From: Segatella baroniae DSM 16972 = JCM 13447
Lineage (GTDB): Bacteria > Bacteroidota > Bacteroidia > Bacteroidales > Bacteroidaceae
Direction of reading: 5' to 3'
Assembly (NCBI RefSeq): GCF_000426585.1
Contig: NZ_AUFQ01000009.1
Location: 1-64,000, forward strand
DNA: 64,000 nt
The position numbers and the translations under genes were made by a program. Of this stretch, positions 42,202 through 50,323 are shown in pieces (positions within the stretch are counted from its first letter, which is position 1; every line of letters starts with the position of its first letter). The notes under the pieces are model-generated. The model was given only the letters and a program-made list of their open reading frames with translations, was not told the origin of the DNA and ran no database searches.

Positions 42202-43071
42202 TCAGCCAATAATCTTTTCGTCCAACAATTCTTTAACCAGACTCTCGACATCGGCGTCGCTGCCGGTGAGCGTCTTACTTTCTTTCGCCTGGAACACGAT
42301 GTTCTGCACGGTCTTCACCTTCGTGGGAGAGCCCGCCAAGCCACACTGCTCATAGTCGGCTTCGCAATCGGCGATGCTCCACTGGCCCAATGTCAGGTAA
42401 GGACGGGCGTCGTACAACTCTTTCCAAGGCTCATCGCCGGTACGCTCCATCGGGCAAGCGGCATACTTGTACTTCATCACGAGCTTGGCGTTGCACGGAC
42501 GGGCGGGGGCAGCGGAGCCGTTGACCGTAATCATGACCGGCAGCGGAGCCTCAACGGTCTCCACACCGCCGTCGATATGGCGACGAATCGTTGCCTTGCC
42601 ATCCTCTATCTTCACAACTTCCTCTGCGTATGTGACCTGATTCAAACCGAGTTTCTGCGCAACCTGCGGACCGACCTGCGCGGTATCGCCGTCAATGGCC
42701 TGACGACCGCCTATCACCAAGTCCACATTGCCTATCTTCTCAATTCCCTTGGCCAGGAAATAGGAAGTTGCCAGCGTGTCTGCACCAGCACTCTTGCGGT
42801 CGGTGAGCAACCAACCTTCGTCCGCGCCGCGATAAAGGCCCTGACGGATGATTTCGCCGGCACGTGGAGGACCCATGGTAAGAATACCTACGGTGGTACC
42901 AGGGTGCTGGTCTTTAATACGGAGAGCCTGTTCGAGCGCGTTCAAATCTTCAGGATTGAAGATGGCGGGCAAAGCCGCGCGATTCACAGTACCTTCTGCG
43001 GTCATCGCATCTTTGCCTACGTTTCTTGTGTCTGGTACTTGCTTGGCAAGCACAACAATTTTCAAACTCAT
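42202..43071 (-). CDS. etfB: Electron transfer flavoprotein subunit beta
   Basis: A 289-residue EtfB, beginning MSLKIVVLAKQVPDTRNVGK, with LVIGGRQAIDGDTAQVGPQV (AMP/FAD-binding region) and EVVKIEDGKATIRRHIDG. The start is set by the -7 box at 43124-43117; a longer frame would begin inside the promoter. First gene of etfB-etfA-acd. Confidence 0.95.
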   Translation of the reverse strand: MSLKIVVLAKQVPDTRNVGKDAMTAEGTVNRAALPAIFNPEDLNALEQALRIKDQHPGTTVGILTMGPPRAGEIIRQGLYRGADEGWLLTDRKSAGADTLATSYFLAKGIEKIGNVDLVIGGRQAIDGDTAQVGPQVAQKLGLNQVTYAEEVVKIEDGKATIRRHIDGGVETVEAPLPVMITVNGSAAPARPCNAKLVMKYKYAACPMERTGDEPWKELYDARPYLTLGQWSIADCEADYEQCGLAGSPTKVKTVQNIVFQAKESKTLTGSDADVESLVKELLDEKIIG

Positions 43072-43116
43072 AAAAAACTTATTATATATAATTGTATGAT
43101 TTGCAAAAACCGCGGG

Positions 43117-43198
43117 CAAAATTACTTATTTTTTGCTTGTCGACCAAACAAAATGCACAAAAACAGCCCCATTGTGCACAAAACAAACGATTTGTGCA
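43117..43198 (-). promoter_or_regulatory. etfB promoter with upstream palindromic operator
   Basis: Minus-strand TTTG (43148-43145) and TAATTTTG (43124-43117) are 24 bp apart start to start. Immediately upstream lie three TTGTGCA half-sites: TGCACAA (43154-43160), the palindrome TTGTGCACAA (43172-43181) and TTGTGCA (43192-43198), with centres about 19 bp apart. A dimeric regulator binding on one helical face is likely. Confidence 0.65.
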
Positions 43199-43230
43199 GG
43201 TTTGCAAATGCCTATTTTATACGATGCAAA

Positions 43231-43271
43231 ATGGCCGATGACAGACGATTTATCTCACTGCCATCGGCCGT
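43231..43271 (-). terminator. Terminator of the acetyltransferase-glutaredoxin operon
   Basis: GGCCGATG (43233-43240) and CATCGGCC (43262-43269) pair, read on the minus strand into ATTTTG. It lies 54 bp after the glutaredoxin stop. Confidence 0.65.
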
Positions 43272-43324
43272 TGCAAAGGCAATCAAGACACGCGAAATGT
43301 CCGATTGCCACCTATGAGGATTTT

Positions 43325-43618
43325 TCAGCAACCTGTTCCGTCGATACTGCAAGCCGGCCCGTCGGGCATGGGTTCCAAACCGGCGTCGGCAGACGAAAGC
43401 GTCACCGTGCCATCTTCCAGCACATAGCAAGGAATGCCTACGTCGCCAATCTTCTTTGCCTCGTCAAAGGCGGGATGATGGTCGCGCAAATCCAGGAATT
43501 GCTTCAGGTTGCGCACATGCTTACTGATATCTATCACTTGGAACTTGCCATTTCCTACGACCTGCTTCTCTACGTATTCGCAATACGGACAGGTCTCCAT
43601 TACAAACATTTTGATCAT
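43325..43618 (-). CDS. Glutaredoxin-like thioredoxin-fold protein
   Basis: A 97-residue protein with N-terminal MIKMFVMETCPYCEYVEKQV: the CPYC redox site (Cys10, Cys13) of glutaredoxins. A cis-proline-like IPCYVLEDGTVTL follows near residue 70, and the last residues contain two further cysteines (ACSIDGTGC). Start chosen at MIKMF since the longer frame overlaps the previous gene. It starts 22 bp after the acetyltransferase stop. Confidence 0.85.
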   Translation of the reverse strand: MIKMFVMETCPYCEYVEKQVVGNGKFQVIDISKHVRNLKQFLDLRDHHPAFDEAKKIGDVGIPCYVLEDGTVTLSSADAGLEPMPDGPACSIDGTGC

Positions 43619-43640
43619 ACGTTTACTGCTTATTTGTTTT

Positions 43641-44210
43641 CTATTTATGATTCTCGCCAACTTTCTTGATCACCCGGCAGGGATTGCCCACCGCGATGGA
43701 GTTGGCCGGAATGTCTCTTGTCACCACCGAACCGGCACCAATCGTGCAGTTGTCGCCTATCGTCACACCCGGCAACACCGTCACGTTGCCCCCTATCCAC
43801 ACGTTGTCGCCTATCGTGATGGGCTCGGCCCACTCCCTACGGGAGTTGCGTTCAACGGGATCGGTGGAATGGCAGGCGGTGTAAAGGCTCACGTTGGGAC
43901 CGATGAAGACATCGTCGCCTATCGTGACGTAGGCCTCGTCGAGCACCGTAAAGGTGAAATTGGCAAAGAAACGGTCGCCCACCCGTATATTGACACCATA
44001 GTCGCAGAGGAAAGGTTGATTGAAAAACGGCTTCTCGCCACACTTCCCGATAATCTTGCGGATGGCCGCCTCACGCTCTTCCAGCCGCGTCGGCTGAATC
44101 TGGTTATACGCTCTGACCGCGTCTTTCGTCAGGTTGAGCACACGGATTATCTCAGGATCGTCGGCCTGATACTCCTCGCCACTCACCATTTTCTGCCATT
44201 CGGTCTTCAT
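43641..44210 (-). CDS. Sugar O-acetyltransferase (Maa/LacA type)
   Basis: A 189-residue left-handed beta-helix acetyltransferase. N-terminal MKTEWQKMVSGEEYQADDPE is the Mac domain; the hexapeptide repeats run through VTIGDDVFIGPNVSLYTACH (catalytic His), ITIGDNVWIGGNVTVLPGVT and IGAGSVVTRDIPANSIAVGN. It transfers acetyl from acetyl-CoA to maltose-, glucose- or galactoside-type acceptors. A -7 box TAACTTTG lies at 44242-44235. Confidence 0.92.
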   Translation of the reverse strand: MKTEWQKMVSGEEYQADDPEIIRVLNLTKDAVRAYNQIQPTRLEEREAAIRKIIGKCGEKPFFNQPFLCDYGVNIRVGDRFFANFTFTVLDEAYVTIGDDVFIGPNVSLYTACHSTDPVERNSRREWAEPITIGDNVWIGGNVTVLPGVTIGDNCTIGAGSVVTRDIPANSIAVGNPCRVIKKVGENHK

Positions 44211-44383
44211 TTCCTTGGTTTTATTGATAGACTACAAAGTTACGATAAACCATGAAAAAGCCACCCGATTTTTTTAATTATTAACTTGCAAGCCCCACCG
44301 GTTGCGCCTCTTACACCTTATATATAATAATGTGGCATGAGGAATGAGACGCACGGAATGTAAAAATCCCCATTCCACACCTC

Positions 44384-45769
44384 TTACTCCACACTTTTAA
44401 TCTTGCTCAGCCACTCTCCACGGAACAGTCGGACAAGGAACATCAGGCCGCGGAACGTCAGTTCGATGGCCATGGCCGTCCACACGCCTCGCAACCCGTA
44501 GTCTTTGGCAAGCCAAGCGGCCAGCGTCAGACGCACGCCCCACATCGAAACCAGATTGATGACGGCCGGACGCAAGGTGTCGCCCGCTCCCACGCAGACG
44601 CTGTAAGCCACAATGCTGGCGGCAAAGAACGGCTCGGCAAAGGCTTCGATGCGCAGCACGGTGGTGCCCAGTTCGCGAATGGCCGGCACGGGACTCAGCA
44701 CCCCGATCATCTCGGGCGCAAAGATATACATGACCGCGCCCATAAATGCCATTACAATCATGCCCAACGCCACCGACAGATAGGCGAAATTCTTACACAA
44801 ACTCTTGCGACCCGCGCCGAAAGTCTGGCCCACCAGCGTGGTGGCCGCATCGCCGATACCGTAGCCGGGCATGTAGCAGAGACTCTCGGCCGTGATGGCA
44901 AAGGAGTTGCTGGCGATGGCAATGTTGCCCAAGGGGGCCACAATGCGCGTGCTGACAATCTGCGCGCCACTCATCAGCACGGACTGAACAGCCATGGGAA
45001 GGCTGATTTTCACGGCATTGCGCACATAATCCCACACCCAACGGAACGGCTCCGTATCTTGTTGCAAGGCCAAGATCTTGTTCTTGCGCACCGTAATCCA
45101 CGTGGCAGGCAGCGACACCGTGACATAGGCCAAGGCCGTTCCGATGGCAGCCCCCATCACGCCCAGGCCGAGCAGATAGATGAAGAAATAGTTATAGACA
45201 ACGTCGAGCACGCACAACACGACGCTCATGACGCTCGGCACGTGCATATTTCCGGCACTCTTGAGCATGTCGCACGACAGATGGAACAGCAACATGAAAG
45301 GCAAACAGAGCGAGATAACAAGGAAATAATTCGACGCCGCCGGGGCGATGTCGGCCTTGCCGCCCAGCCAAAACGGCAACGACGCGTGGACAGCGACACC
45401 CATCAGCGCGAGTGCCGACGCAAAAACGAGTCCGCAGACAAAGGCGTGGCGCAGCACCTGACGGGCTTTCACGAAGTCATTGGCACCGATGAAATGGGCC
45501 ACCATCACCGAGAATCCCATGGCCGAAGCCCCCATCACGCTGCCCAGAAGCCATGTGGTGGACTCGACAAGTCCGATACTGGCCGAAGCTTCCGCACCCA
45601 GATGACCCACCATCGACGCGTCGATGAAGAACATCATCACGTTGGTGATCTGCGCCAGGATGGAGGGAATACTCAATCCGACTATCAGATTGAGCTTTTC
45701 ACGCTGCGTCATGGGCAGTCCGTTGCGAATACTGGCCATCAAGGCCTCATTGCGTTTGTTGCCGAACAT
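44384..45769 (-). CDS. MATE family efflux transporter
   Basis: A 461-residue multidrug/toxin extrusion protein with 12 hydrophobic helices in two six-helix halves: ILAQITNVMMFFIDASMVGH in the first, and VAPLGNIAIASNSFAITAES and GYGIGDAATTLVGQTFGAGR in the second. It exports cationic or other toxic compounds with Na+ or H+. 98 bp downstream of the FKBP gene on the same strand; promoter unclear. Confidence 0.93.
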   Translation of the reverse strand: MFGNKRNEALMASIRNGLPMTQREKLNLIVGLSIPSILAQITNVMMFFIDASMVGHLGAEASASIGLVESTTWLLGSVMGASAMGFSVMVAHFIGANDFVKARQVLRHAFVCGLVFASALALMGVAVHASLPFWLGGKADIAPAASNYFLVISLCLPFMLLFHLSCDMLKSAGNMHVPSVMSVVLCVLDVVYNYFFIYLLGLGVMGAAIGTALAYVTVSLPATWITVRKNKILALQQDTEPFRWVWDYVRNAVKISLPMAVQSVLMSGAQIVSTRIVAPLGNIAIASNSFAITAESLCYMPGYGIGDAATTLVGQTFGAGRKSLCKNFAYLSVALGMIVMAFMGAVMYIFAPEMIGVLSPVPAIRELGTTVLRIEAFAEPFFAASIVAYSVCVGAGDTLRPAVINLVSMWGVRLTLAAWLAKDYGLRGVWTAMAIELTFRGLMFLVRLFRGEWLSKIKSVE

Positions 45770-45867
45770 ACGTTATTTGAATGAAGAATGCCGTTAAAAC
45801 ACGAATAGTGGCGGAAGACATGCGGCCCCGTCACTATCCATGGTCTGTTTGGTTGAATTGTTTCCGT

Positions 45868-46572
45868 TCAGCGTTCGACCCACTGACCGGCCGCCGCTTG
45901 CGCGCCACGGGTTTCGGGCACGGTCTGTCCGGCACGGTAGTAAGCCTTCAGATTCATGGTGAACACCAATGTGGAATAAGCTGGAAGGCTGCCTTTAGCC
46001 CGACTGCCGTAAGCCAACTGATAGGGAATGTACACTTCCCACACGTCGCCTATGTGCATTTGCATCAAAGCGGTGGTGAAGCCGTCGATGACACTGCCGC
46101 TCACCGCAAACTTAGCGGGCATGGCCGTGTTGTCCAGGTCGCCCGTATAGCTTTGGTCAAAGACGTAGCCCGACGGGTGGGCCGTCGTCGGAAGAAGGCG
46201 TCCGCGGTAGTTCAGCTTCACCGAATCGGTAAGGAGCGGACAGCCCGAACCTTGCCCCTCGGTCAGTACGTGTACGTAGACATACTGCGAAGCCTCGGTG
46301 GCGACAGCCTCTTCGAGCGACCACTTGCGTATTTTCTTCCAACTCTTGTCGCCGGCGGCAATGCGCTGGTCGACCGTCGTCTGAAGATTGTTGATGTAGC
46401 GGTCGTTCACTTCCTGCCAATTGGCATATTCATCGGTGTTGCCGTCGTCTTCTTTGCAGGCCGTCATGAGCACCCCTGCAAGCAGCAGGATTGACAACAC
46501 GCTCGGTGTCAGCGTTCCATGCAGCTTCGAAAGGGCTGCCATGATTGGATGATGATTTGTATTCAGGTTCAT
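45868..46572 (-). CDS. FKBP-type peptidyl-prolyl isomerase lipoprotein
   Basis: A 234-residue lipoprotein (signal peptide with lipobox LMTAC) followed by a helical stretch and an FKBP domain over about residues 105-210: SVKLNYRGRLL, VFDQSYTGDL, VIDGFTTALMQMHIGDVWEV, IPYQLAYGSRAKGSLPAYST and LVFTMNLKA. Probably folds envelope proteins. The start could also be the internal ATG at 46542. 42 bp after glyS. Confidence 0.9.
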   Translation of the reverse strand: MNLNTNHHPIMAALSKLHGTLTPSVLSILLLAGVLMTACKEDDGNTDEYANWQEVNDRYINNLQTTVDQRIAAGDKSWKKIRKWSLEEAVATEASQYVYVHVLTEGQGSGCPLLTDSVKLNYRGRLLPTTAHPSGYVFDQSYTGDLDNTAMPAKFAVSGSVIDGFTTALMQMHIGDVWEVYIPYQLAYGSRAKGSLPAYSTLVFTMNLKAYYRAGQTVPETRGAQAAAGQWVER

Positions 46573-46614
46573 TTTCTCACCTTATTATATATAGCCACCA
46601 CAGCGGTGACCAGC

Positions 46615-48180
46615 CTATTCGTATTTCTTGATTTCGTCGCCCAGCTTCTTCAGCACCGAAGTAATGCTCACACGGTCTTCGATGATGGAACGGAGCCGAC
46701 TGATGTCGACGCGCTCCTGCTCCATCGTGTCACGATGGCGCAGCGTCACCTTGCCATCCTTAGGCGTTTCGTGGTCAACGGTCACACAGAACGGCGTACC
46801 GACAGCGTCCTGACGACGGTACCGTTTGCCGATGGAGTCCTTGGGATCGCCATAGTGGGTGTTGAAGTGGAACTTCAGTTCATCCACGATTTGCTCGGCC
46901 AGCTCGGGCAATCCGTCTTTCTTGTCCAAGGGGAACACGGCACACTTCACGGGCGCCAGGGCCTCGGGCAACTTCAAGACGACACGTGTCTCGCCGTTTT
47001 CAAGCTGCTCTTCGCAATACGAATGGCAGAGCACGCTGAGGAACATGCGGTCTACGCCGATGGAGGTCTCCACGTCGTAGGGCACATAGCTCTCGTTCTT
47101 CTCGGGGTCGAAGTATTTGATACTCTTGCCGCTGAACTTCTCGTGCTGACTCAAGTCGAAGTCGGTGCGCGAGTGGATTCCTTCCACTTCCTTGAAGCCG
47201 AAAGGCATTTTGAACTCGATGTCGGTGGCGGCGTTGGCATAGTGGGCCAGCTTCTCGTGGTCGTGGAAACGATAGTTCTCCGTGCCCATGCCGAGGGCCT
47301 CGTGCCATGCCCGACGCACGTGCTTCCAATACTCGAACCACTTCATCTCCGTGCCGGGCTGGCAGAAGAACTGCATCTCCATCTGCTCAAACTCGCGCAT
47401 GCGGAACACGAACTGGCGGGCCACAATCTCGTTGCGGAACGCCTTGCCTATCTGGGCGATACCGAACGGCAGCTTCATGCGGCCGGTCTTCTGCACATTC
47501 AGATAGTTGACAAAGATTCCCTGTGCCGTCTCGGGGCGCAGATAAACCTTCATGGCGCCATCGGCGCTGGCCCCCATCTCGGTGGCGAACATCAGGTTGA
47601 ACTGGCGAACGTCGGTCCAATTCTTGGTGCCGCTGATGGGGTCGACGATTTCCTCGTCGACGATGATCTGCTTCAGCGCCTCCAGGTCGGGGCCTTGCAT
47701 GGCCTCGGCATAGCGGGCATGCAGCGCGTCGCGCTTCTCGCGGGCCTCTTTCACACGCTCGCTGGTCTCCATGTATTTCTCTTCGTCGAAGCTGTCGCCA
47801 AACCGCTTGCGGGCCTTGGCCACTTCCTTCTGTATCTTCTCCTCGTACTTGGCAATCTGGTCTTCGATGAGCACGTCGGCACGGTAGCGTTTCTTCGAGT
47901 CGCGGTTGTCGATCAACGGGTCGTTGAACGCGTCCACATGGCCCGAGGCCTTCCAGGTGGTGGGGTGCATGAAGATGGCCGCGTCGAGTCCTACGATGTT
48001 GCTGTGGAGCAACACCATGCTCTGCCACCAATACTGCTTGATATTGTTTTTCAGCTCTACGCCGTTCTGTCCGTAATCGTAGACAGCGGCCAGGCCATCA
48101 TAGATTTCACTGCTGGGGAAGACGAAGCCGTACTCTTTGCAGTGGCTCACTATCTTCTTGAAAACATCTTCTTGTGCCAT
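46615..48180 (-). CDS. glyS: Glycine--tRNA ligase (single-chain dimeric type)
   Basis: A 521-residue class II glycyl-tRNA synthetase of the eukaryote/archaea-like alpha2 type. Signatures: VFPSSEIYDGLAAVYDYGQN, MGASADGAMKVYLRPETAQG, FGIAQIGKAFRNEIVARQFV, FRMREFEQMEMQFFCQPG and the C-terminal anticodon domain with DKKDGLPELAEQIV. Charges tRNA-Gly. A -7 box TAACTTTG lies at 48216-48209. Confidence 0.96.
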   Translation of the reverse strand: MAQEDVFKKIVSHCKEYGFVFPSSEIYDGLAAVYDYGQNGVELKNNIKQYWWQSMVLLHSNIVGLDAAIFMHPTTWKASGHVDAFNDPLIDNRDSKKRYRADVLIEDQIAKYEEKIQKEVAKARKRFGDSFDEEKYMETSERVKEAREKRDALHARYAEAMQGPDLEALKQIIVDEEIVDPISGTKNWTDVRQFNLMFATEMGASADGAMKVYLRPETAQGIFVNYLNVQKTGRMKLPFGIAQIGKAFRNEIVARQFVFRMREFEQMEMQFFCQPGTEMKWFEYWKHVRRAWHEALGMGTENYRFHDHEKLAHYANAATDIEFKMPFGFKEVEGIHSRTDFDLSQHEKFSGKSIKYFDPEKNESYVPYDVETSIGVDRMFLSVLCHSYCEEQLENGETRVVLKLPEALAPVKCAVFPLDKKDGLPELAEQIVDELKFHFNTHYGDPKDSIGKRYRRQDAVGTPFCVTVDHETPKDGKVTLRHRDTMEQERVDISRLRSIIEDRVSITSVLKKLGDEIKKYE

Positions 48181-48216
48181 AAACTAACTTGAATTTCGGA
48201 ATTTGCGGCAAAGTTA

Positions 48217-48525
48217 CGACTTTTTCCACCAACAACGACTTATATAGATGTAAAAACAACTTAAAACAAAGGAAGTAGGCAATTGGGTCTCATCACATTC
48301 ATCAAACCGGAACGCGCAGTCGTCACATGGCGGCCTCCGTTCCATTTCGTCCATGCCGTTTGGCAAGTGGATTGTCATTTTATCGACAAATGACATCAAA
48401 CCCAAATCGTTCATTGTGGATTTAAAACGCGAATCTTTATTCCAAATCGACCTGCTGGCAAAAACAAGCGATTCTGACAGCAATTCACTTCTCACTGGCA
48501 GGCAACAGGTTATGAATTCATGCCA
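48217..48525. other. Intergenic, no gene seen
   Basis: Upstream of glyS. A short palindrome TGTCATTT/AAATGACA (48373-48395) is the only structure. The open frames crossing it on both strands run into the repeat array and show no family features. Confidence 0.5.
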
Positions 48526-48723
48526 TTCCAAAAGAGGCTTTTTATCCTCAAAAAACATGTTAATCGCGTTTCCAAAAGGCCGCTTTTGCGCTGCAATCAC
48601 AGCCCTTTCACCCACCCAAAGCATTGCTTTGAGAATGCAATCGCAGCCCTTTCACCCACCCAAAGCACTGCTTTGAGAATGCAAGAGCTGCCCTTTTGCA
48701 AAACAAAGACTTCGCTTTTGCCG
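48526..48723. repeat. 22-bp phased repeat array (array 6, 9 units)
   Basis: The largest array: nine units in strict 22-bp phase. Units 4-5 and 6-7 are almost identical pairs (44-bp tandem duplication: GCAGCCCTTTCACC then CACCCAAAGCACTGCTTTG). Several units carry AAAGCnnnGCTTT palindromes. The DNA from 48724 to 48926 beyond it shows nothing recognisable. Confidence 0.85.
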
Positions 48724-48926
48724 TTTTGAAGCATAATCGGCCTCGCTCATTCCGGCATTTCATCGTCCATATTCGCTAAGTTGTCAAAAGAAAAGGCACG
48801 TTTTCCCAACAACAAAAATTGACAAAAAAGCTTCGGACACGCGACTCCCGCCATCCCTATCCCCCAGCGAGGCATCGCCAAGTCTGCCTTACGGCAACAA
48901 GTTTTTGAGAGATGACGGAACAAAAA

Positions 48927-48954
48927 AGCGGCCCGAGCTTTCACCCGGGCCGCT
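48927..48954 (-). terminator. Terminator of the 29-residue peptide gene
   Basis: On the minus strand AGCGGCCCG and CGGGCCGCT form a strong stem followed by TTTTTTG. It lies 46 bp after the small gene's stop and has no other gene to serve. Confidence 0.85.
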
Positions 48955-48999
48955 GAATATCGTTTTTAAACAACTCCTTTGTTGTGGAGAACACAAGAT

Positions 49000-49089
49000 T
49001 TACTTGTTGTCCAAGTTGATCTTGTTGTTCAAATTGATGGCCTGCGCAATCATGATTGCGACAACGGCAAATGAAATCAATGCTACCAT
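49000..49089 (-). CDS. 29-residue membrane peptide
   Basis: ATG at 49089-49087 opens a 29-codon frame to TAA at 49002-49000: MVALISFAVVAIMIAQAINL then NNKINLDNK. Residues 1-18 form one hydrophobic helix; the tail is polar with alternating Asn and Lys. A promoter with both consensus elements lies at 49163-49194 and a strong terminator at 48927-48954, so the transcript (about 230 nt) is a dedicated unit. The leader is A-rich. Function unknown; candidates are a regulatory small membrane protein or a type I toxin-like peptide. An RNA function of the transcript is also possible. Confidence 0.65.
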   Translation of the reverse strand: MVALISFAVVAIMIAQAINLNNKINLDNK

Positions 49090-49162
49090 AGTTTTTAATC
49101 TTTAAATTGTTATCCTTTATTTTCATTTCACAACCTCTGCGGTTGCTTTTCTATTGTGGGTG

Positions 49163-49194
49163 CAAAGGTACCATCTTTCATACGTGTCAGCAAA
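49163..49194 (-). promoter_or_regulatory. Promoter of the 29-residue peptide gene
   Basis: Minus-strand TTTG (49194-49191) and TACCTTTG (49170-49163), exactly 24 bp start to start. Confidence 0.85.
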
Positions 49195-49301
49195 CAATCA
49201 TGCTGAAAAACATGTTTCATGGCTTTTTTGTTGATTTAGGTCAAATTAAACAAACGATTGGTTGCGTTGTGCTTCAAAAGCTATATCTTTGTAATGACAA
49301 T

Positions 49302-50312
49302 ATGGAAGAATCCAAACATCGAAACATGGCCGACAACATCTTCAAAGTGTCGCTGTCGCTCTTGCTGGGCGGCGTGATACTTTATTGGATGTATCGCGAC
49401 TTCGATTTCCACCAAATCAGCGACGTGCTGTTCCATAAGATGGATTGGACGTGGATGTTGCTGTCGTTCCCGTTCGGGGTGTCGGCCCAGGTGTTCAGAG
49501 GCTGGCGATGGCGCCAGACCTTGGAGCCGGTGGGCGAACGCTCGCGCTGCGGCGTGCGCATCAACAGCGTATTCCTGTCCTATGCCGTGAGCCTGGTGAT
49601 ACCCCGCATAGGCGAGTTCGCGCGCTGCGGCGTCTTGCGACGCTACGACGGCGTGTCCTTCCCCAAGGCCCTGGGCACGGTGGTGACCGAACGGGCCATC
49701 GACTCGCTGCTCGTGCTGTGCGTCACGGGGCTCACCATCCTGTTGCAACTGCGTGTGTTCGATACGTTCTTCGACAAGACGGGCACCAGCCTCGACGGCT
49801 TGCTGGCGCAATTCTCGCCCGCAGGCTATCTCGTGACCGCCATCTGCGGCGCGGCGGCCTTGCTGCTGCTCTTCTATCTACTGCGGCGACTGCGCATCTA
49901 CAACAAGGTGAAAGCTACCTTCGGCGGAATTTGGCAGGGAGTGCTGTCGCTGCGCAGCGTCAAGAACGTGCCGCTGTTCATCCTTCTCACCTTGGGAATA
50001 TGGCTGAGCTACTTCCTGCACTACTACCTCACGTTCTTCTGCTTCGACGCCACGGCACACCTGGGCATGACGTGCGCCCTCGTCACGTTCATCGTGGGCA
50101 GCATAGCCGTGGTCGTGCCCACGCCCAACGGGGCCGGCCCGTGGCATTTTGCCGTGAAGACTATGCTCATTCTCTACGGCGTGGCCGACACGGACGCCTT
50201 GTATTTCGTGCTCATCGTACACACCGTGCAGACCATGCTGGTCATCCTGCTGGGCGTCTATGGGTGGATAGCCCTGTCGTTCACGAAAAGGAAACATTTG
50301 TTCAACACCTAA
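49302..50312 (+). CDS. Lysylphosphatidylglycerol synthase transmembrane-region (flippase-like) protein
   Basis: A 336-residue membrane protein with about eight helices matching the UPF0104/LPG_synthase_TM family: VSLSLLLGGVILYWMYRDFD, FRGWRWRQTLEPVGE, VFLSYAVSLVIPRIGEFARC, VVTERAIDSLLVLCVTGLTI and VVPTPNGAGPWHFAV. The catalytic synthase domain of MprF is absent, so it is likely a lipid or glycolipid translocator or its relative. A -7 box TATCTTTG at 49284-49291 favours the start at 49302. A second relative lies at 55508-56524. Confidence 0.88.
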   Translation: MEESKHRNMADNIFKVSLSLLLGGVILYWMYRDFDFHQISDVLFHKMDWTWMLLSFPFGVSAQVFRGWRWRQTLEPVGERSRCGVRINSVFLSYAVSLVIPRIGEFARCGVLRRYDGVSFPKALGTVVTERAIDSLLVLCVTGLTILLQLRVFDTFFDKTGTSLDGLLAQFSPAGYLVTAICGAAALLLLFYLLRRLRIYNKVKATFGGIWQGVLSLRSVKNVPLFILLTLGIWLSYFLHYYLTFFCFDATAHLGMTCALVTFIVGSIAVVVPTPNGAGPWHFAVKTMLILYGVADTDALYFVLIVHTVQTMLVILLGVYGWIALSFTKRKHLFNT

Positions 50313-50323
50313 ATACTTAATTT

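Noticed and set aside
43133..43317. Frame reading from the etfB promoter region into the glutaredoxin gene
   Set aside because: Crosses an operator and a terminator and lies antisense to the glutaredoxin gene; no features.
48214..48624. 136-codon minus-strand frame
   Set aside because: Runs from the repeat array into intergenic DNA, no promoter-consistent start, no conserved motif; similar frames arise in every array.
48526..48723. Possible CRISPR array
   Set aside because: Units are contiguous, 22 bp and degenerate with no unique spacers; there are no cas genes.
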